From positions 48,030 to 61,276 of the forward strand of contig DHTR01000025.1 of NCBI GenBank assembly GCA_002408725.1: a stretch of DNA of 13,247 nucleotides. Direction: 5' to 3'. Shown one piece after another: positions 11,958 through 13,247 of the stretch. The notes below the pieces were generated by a model. The model was not told the origin of the DNA and did no database searches. It saw nothing but the letters and a program-made list of their open reading frames with translations. The position numbers were made by a program, and so were the translations under genes. This DNA is from Pelotomaculum sp. UBA5255. Its GTDB lineage: Bacteria; Bacillota; Desulfotomaculia; Desulfotomaculales; Pelotomaculaceae. Position 1 is the first letter of the stretch. Every line of letters begins with the position of its first letter.

Positions 11958-13247
11958 TTAAACTGACAACCTTGCCGGCGGTTTAATTATTGCCAGAGTA
12001 ATAACGCCGGCAGCAACTAATACCGCGCCGATAGTAAACGACATCATGTATGTCCCAAAGATATCAAACATTCTACCCGCAATTAAGTTCGACACAAATC
12101 CGGCTATACCCCAGGAGGTGAACAGCAATCCATAGTTGGATCCCTGTGCTTTCGGGCCGTAGTACTGCAAGCATGTGGCCGGGAACAGGGTAAACATGGC
12201 GCCGTAGTTCCAACCAATGATAATGGCGATAATACAGAGGAGGAAAAGGGTTTTTCCAACCGGGAACAGCACCAGCATGGCAACTACTTGAAGAACGAAG
12301 GTAACCATGAAACAGATCCTCGTTCCTGTTTTGTCTGCAATAGCGCCAATTAAGATCCGGACTAGGGCGTTGGCGGCATTGAGACTACTGGTTGCAATAG
12401 CGGCCTGCATGGCGATTTTTGTCGTCACATCCTTGGGAAGCGCGCTTACAGCAACCCCCGCGAGGGCAGCCGCCTCTTTGTTCATTTCGTTAATACCGTG
12501 GGCGGCAATAACCCCGATGACCATCAACCCGGCAAACGAGCCGCAGAAATAAGCGAAGTAAAGCAGCCAGAACTGGATGGTCCTGATTGTCTCCCCGAAG
12601 GTGTAGTCACGGCCAACTTTAGGAGCGCCTTCCTTCGGCGCAGGCGGGTTCCAGCCAGCCGGCTTGTAGCCCGGCGGTGGGTTCTGCAGACACAGCCCGG
12701 CAACGATAGCCATAATAAACATCGCTATACCAACATACTTGAATACAGGAAGGGCGCTTCCGTTTCCGATACTTGGGTTATTAATAAGTGATGTCGCCAG
12801 CGGCCCCATGATAAACGAACCCAAACCGAGGCCGACAACCGTAAGTCCGGTGGCCAGCGCCCTCCGGTCGGGCCACCACTTGGGCGCGGTAGCAATCGGT
12901 GGCAGATAAACCAAACCGCCTCCAAAACCGGCAATAAGTCCGTAATATAGATATAAAAGACTTAAATCTGAGCTTGCTTTAATAGTTGAAACCATGAAGA
13001 AACCGATGCCGAGGATAGCGCCTCCAATAACCACCACCGGCCTGGGACCGAACCTGTCGCTCAGTTTGCCGGCCGGGAAGGTCATCAGGCCAAATACCAA
13101 TACGGCAATGGCGTAGGCTATCTGTACTTCGGTAGCTGTCCAGCCGAATTCTCCCCTCAGGGGCTTGATAAAAACGCTAAAGGCGTAAAGCAACAAACCA
13201 CAGGTAGTACTGCCCAGTAATCCACCTAAAAGGGGAACCCATCTAGG
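11958..13247 (-). CDS. OFA (oxalate/formate antiporter)-family MFS transporter, 5' end cut by window
   Basis: This major facilitator superfamily protein has 429 visible residues and about 12 membrane helices. The frame stays open to the right edge (PRWVPLLGGLLGSTTCG precedes the first TTG), so only a few N-terminal residues and the start are missing. OFA-type features are LYAFSVFIKPLRGEFGWT in helix 1-loop, the MFS loop motif GKLSDRFGPRPVVVIGG, GFGGGLVYLPP, KWWPDRRALATGL, and the family's NPPPGYKPAGW linker before the second half. Known relatives exchange oxalate/formate or carry other small carboxylates. It converges on the gctA-gctB operon with back-to-back terminators between them, so it is not in that operon. 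A role in carrying the acid used by the CoA-transferases is an inference from proximity. Confidence 0.9.
   Translation of the reverse strand, partial: PRWVPLLGGLLGSTTCGLLLYAFSVFIKPLRGEFGWTATEVQIAYAIAVLVFGLMTFPAGKLSDRFGPRPVVVIGGAILGIGFFMVSTIKASSDLSLLYLYYGLIAGFGGGLVYLPPIATAPKWWPDRRALATGLTVVGLGLGSFIMGPLATSLINNPSIGNGSALPVFKYVGIAMFIMAIVAGLCLQNPPPGYKPAGWNPPAPKEGAPKVGRDYTFGETIRTIQFWLLYFAYFCGSFAGLMVIGVIAAHGINEMNKEAAALAGVAVSALPKDVTTKIAMQAAIATSSLNAANALVRILIGAIADKTGTRICFMVTFVLQVVAMLVLFPVGKTLFLLCIIAIIIGWNYGAMFTLFPATCLQYYGPKAQGSNYGLLFTSWGIAGFVSNLIAGRMFDIFGTYMMSFTIGAVLVAAGVITLAIIKPPARLSV

Overview
The window looks like chromosomal DNA of a spore-forming, anaerobic Firmicute, most likely of the Peptococcaceae/Desulfotomaculum-Pelotomaculum type. 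Supporting signs are an alpha/beta-type small acid-soluble spore protein gene behind a sigma-G-like -10 box, strong AGGAGG-type ribosome binding sites, a TM1266-type small regulator usually tied to [FeFe]-hydrogenase, and two sets of glutaconate-CoA-transferase-like genes with an oxalate/formate-family transporter. The genus is an inference. No tRNA, rRNA, CRISPR array or intact insertion sequence was seen.

Left part (1-4406), housekeeping and ion handling: a YitT-family membrane protein cut by the left edge; an SASP gene with a clear terminator; a short MgtC/SapB membrane protein; a convergent TM1266-like regulator, separated from mgtC by a perfect 23-bp inverted repeat that probably terminates both; a phosphate operon (DUF47 protein plus PiT transporter) preceded by 11-bp-spaced TTAACA repeats resembling a PhoP box and by a 28-bp palindrome touching the ribosome binding site; and a convergent gamma-carbonic-anhydrase-like gene with a TTG start.

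Middle (4407-6830): a 440-bp region with an inverted repeat, a possible leader peptide and a candidate extended -10 promoter, then a two-gene signalling operon: a soluble GAF-domain histidine kinase and a NarL/LuxR-type response regulator.

Right part (6831-13247), organic-acid activation: a leftward gctB-gctA pair (B at 7007-7792, A at 7838-8899), about 1 kb of regulatory DNA, a rightward gctA-gctB pair (9936-10949, 10966-11772), and a leftward OFA-family MFS transporter cut by the right edge. The two CoA-transferases are diverged paralogues, and both beta subunits keep the glutamate expected to carry the CoA thioester. A plausible reading is that the transporter moves a carboxylate and the transferases activate it by CoA exchange; the substrate cannot be read from the sequence. 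The spacer between the two operons holds a degenerate direct duplication of roughly 150-180 bp, a 14-bp direct repeat in the presumed leader of the rightward operon, and small hydrophobic reading frames that may or may not be genes.
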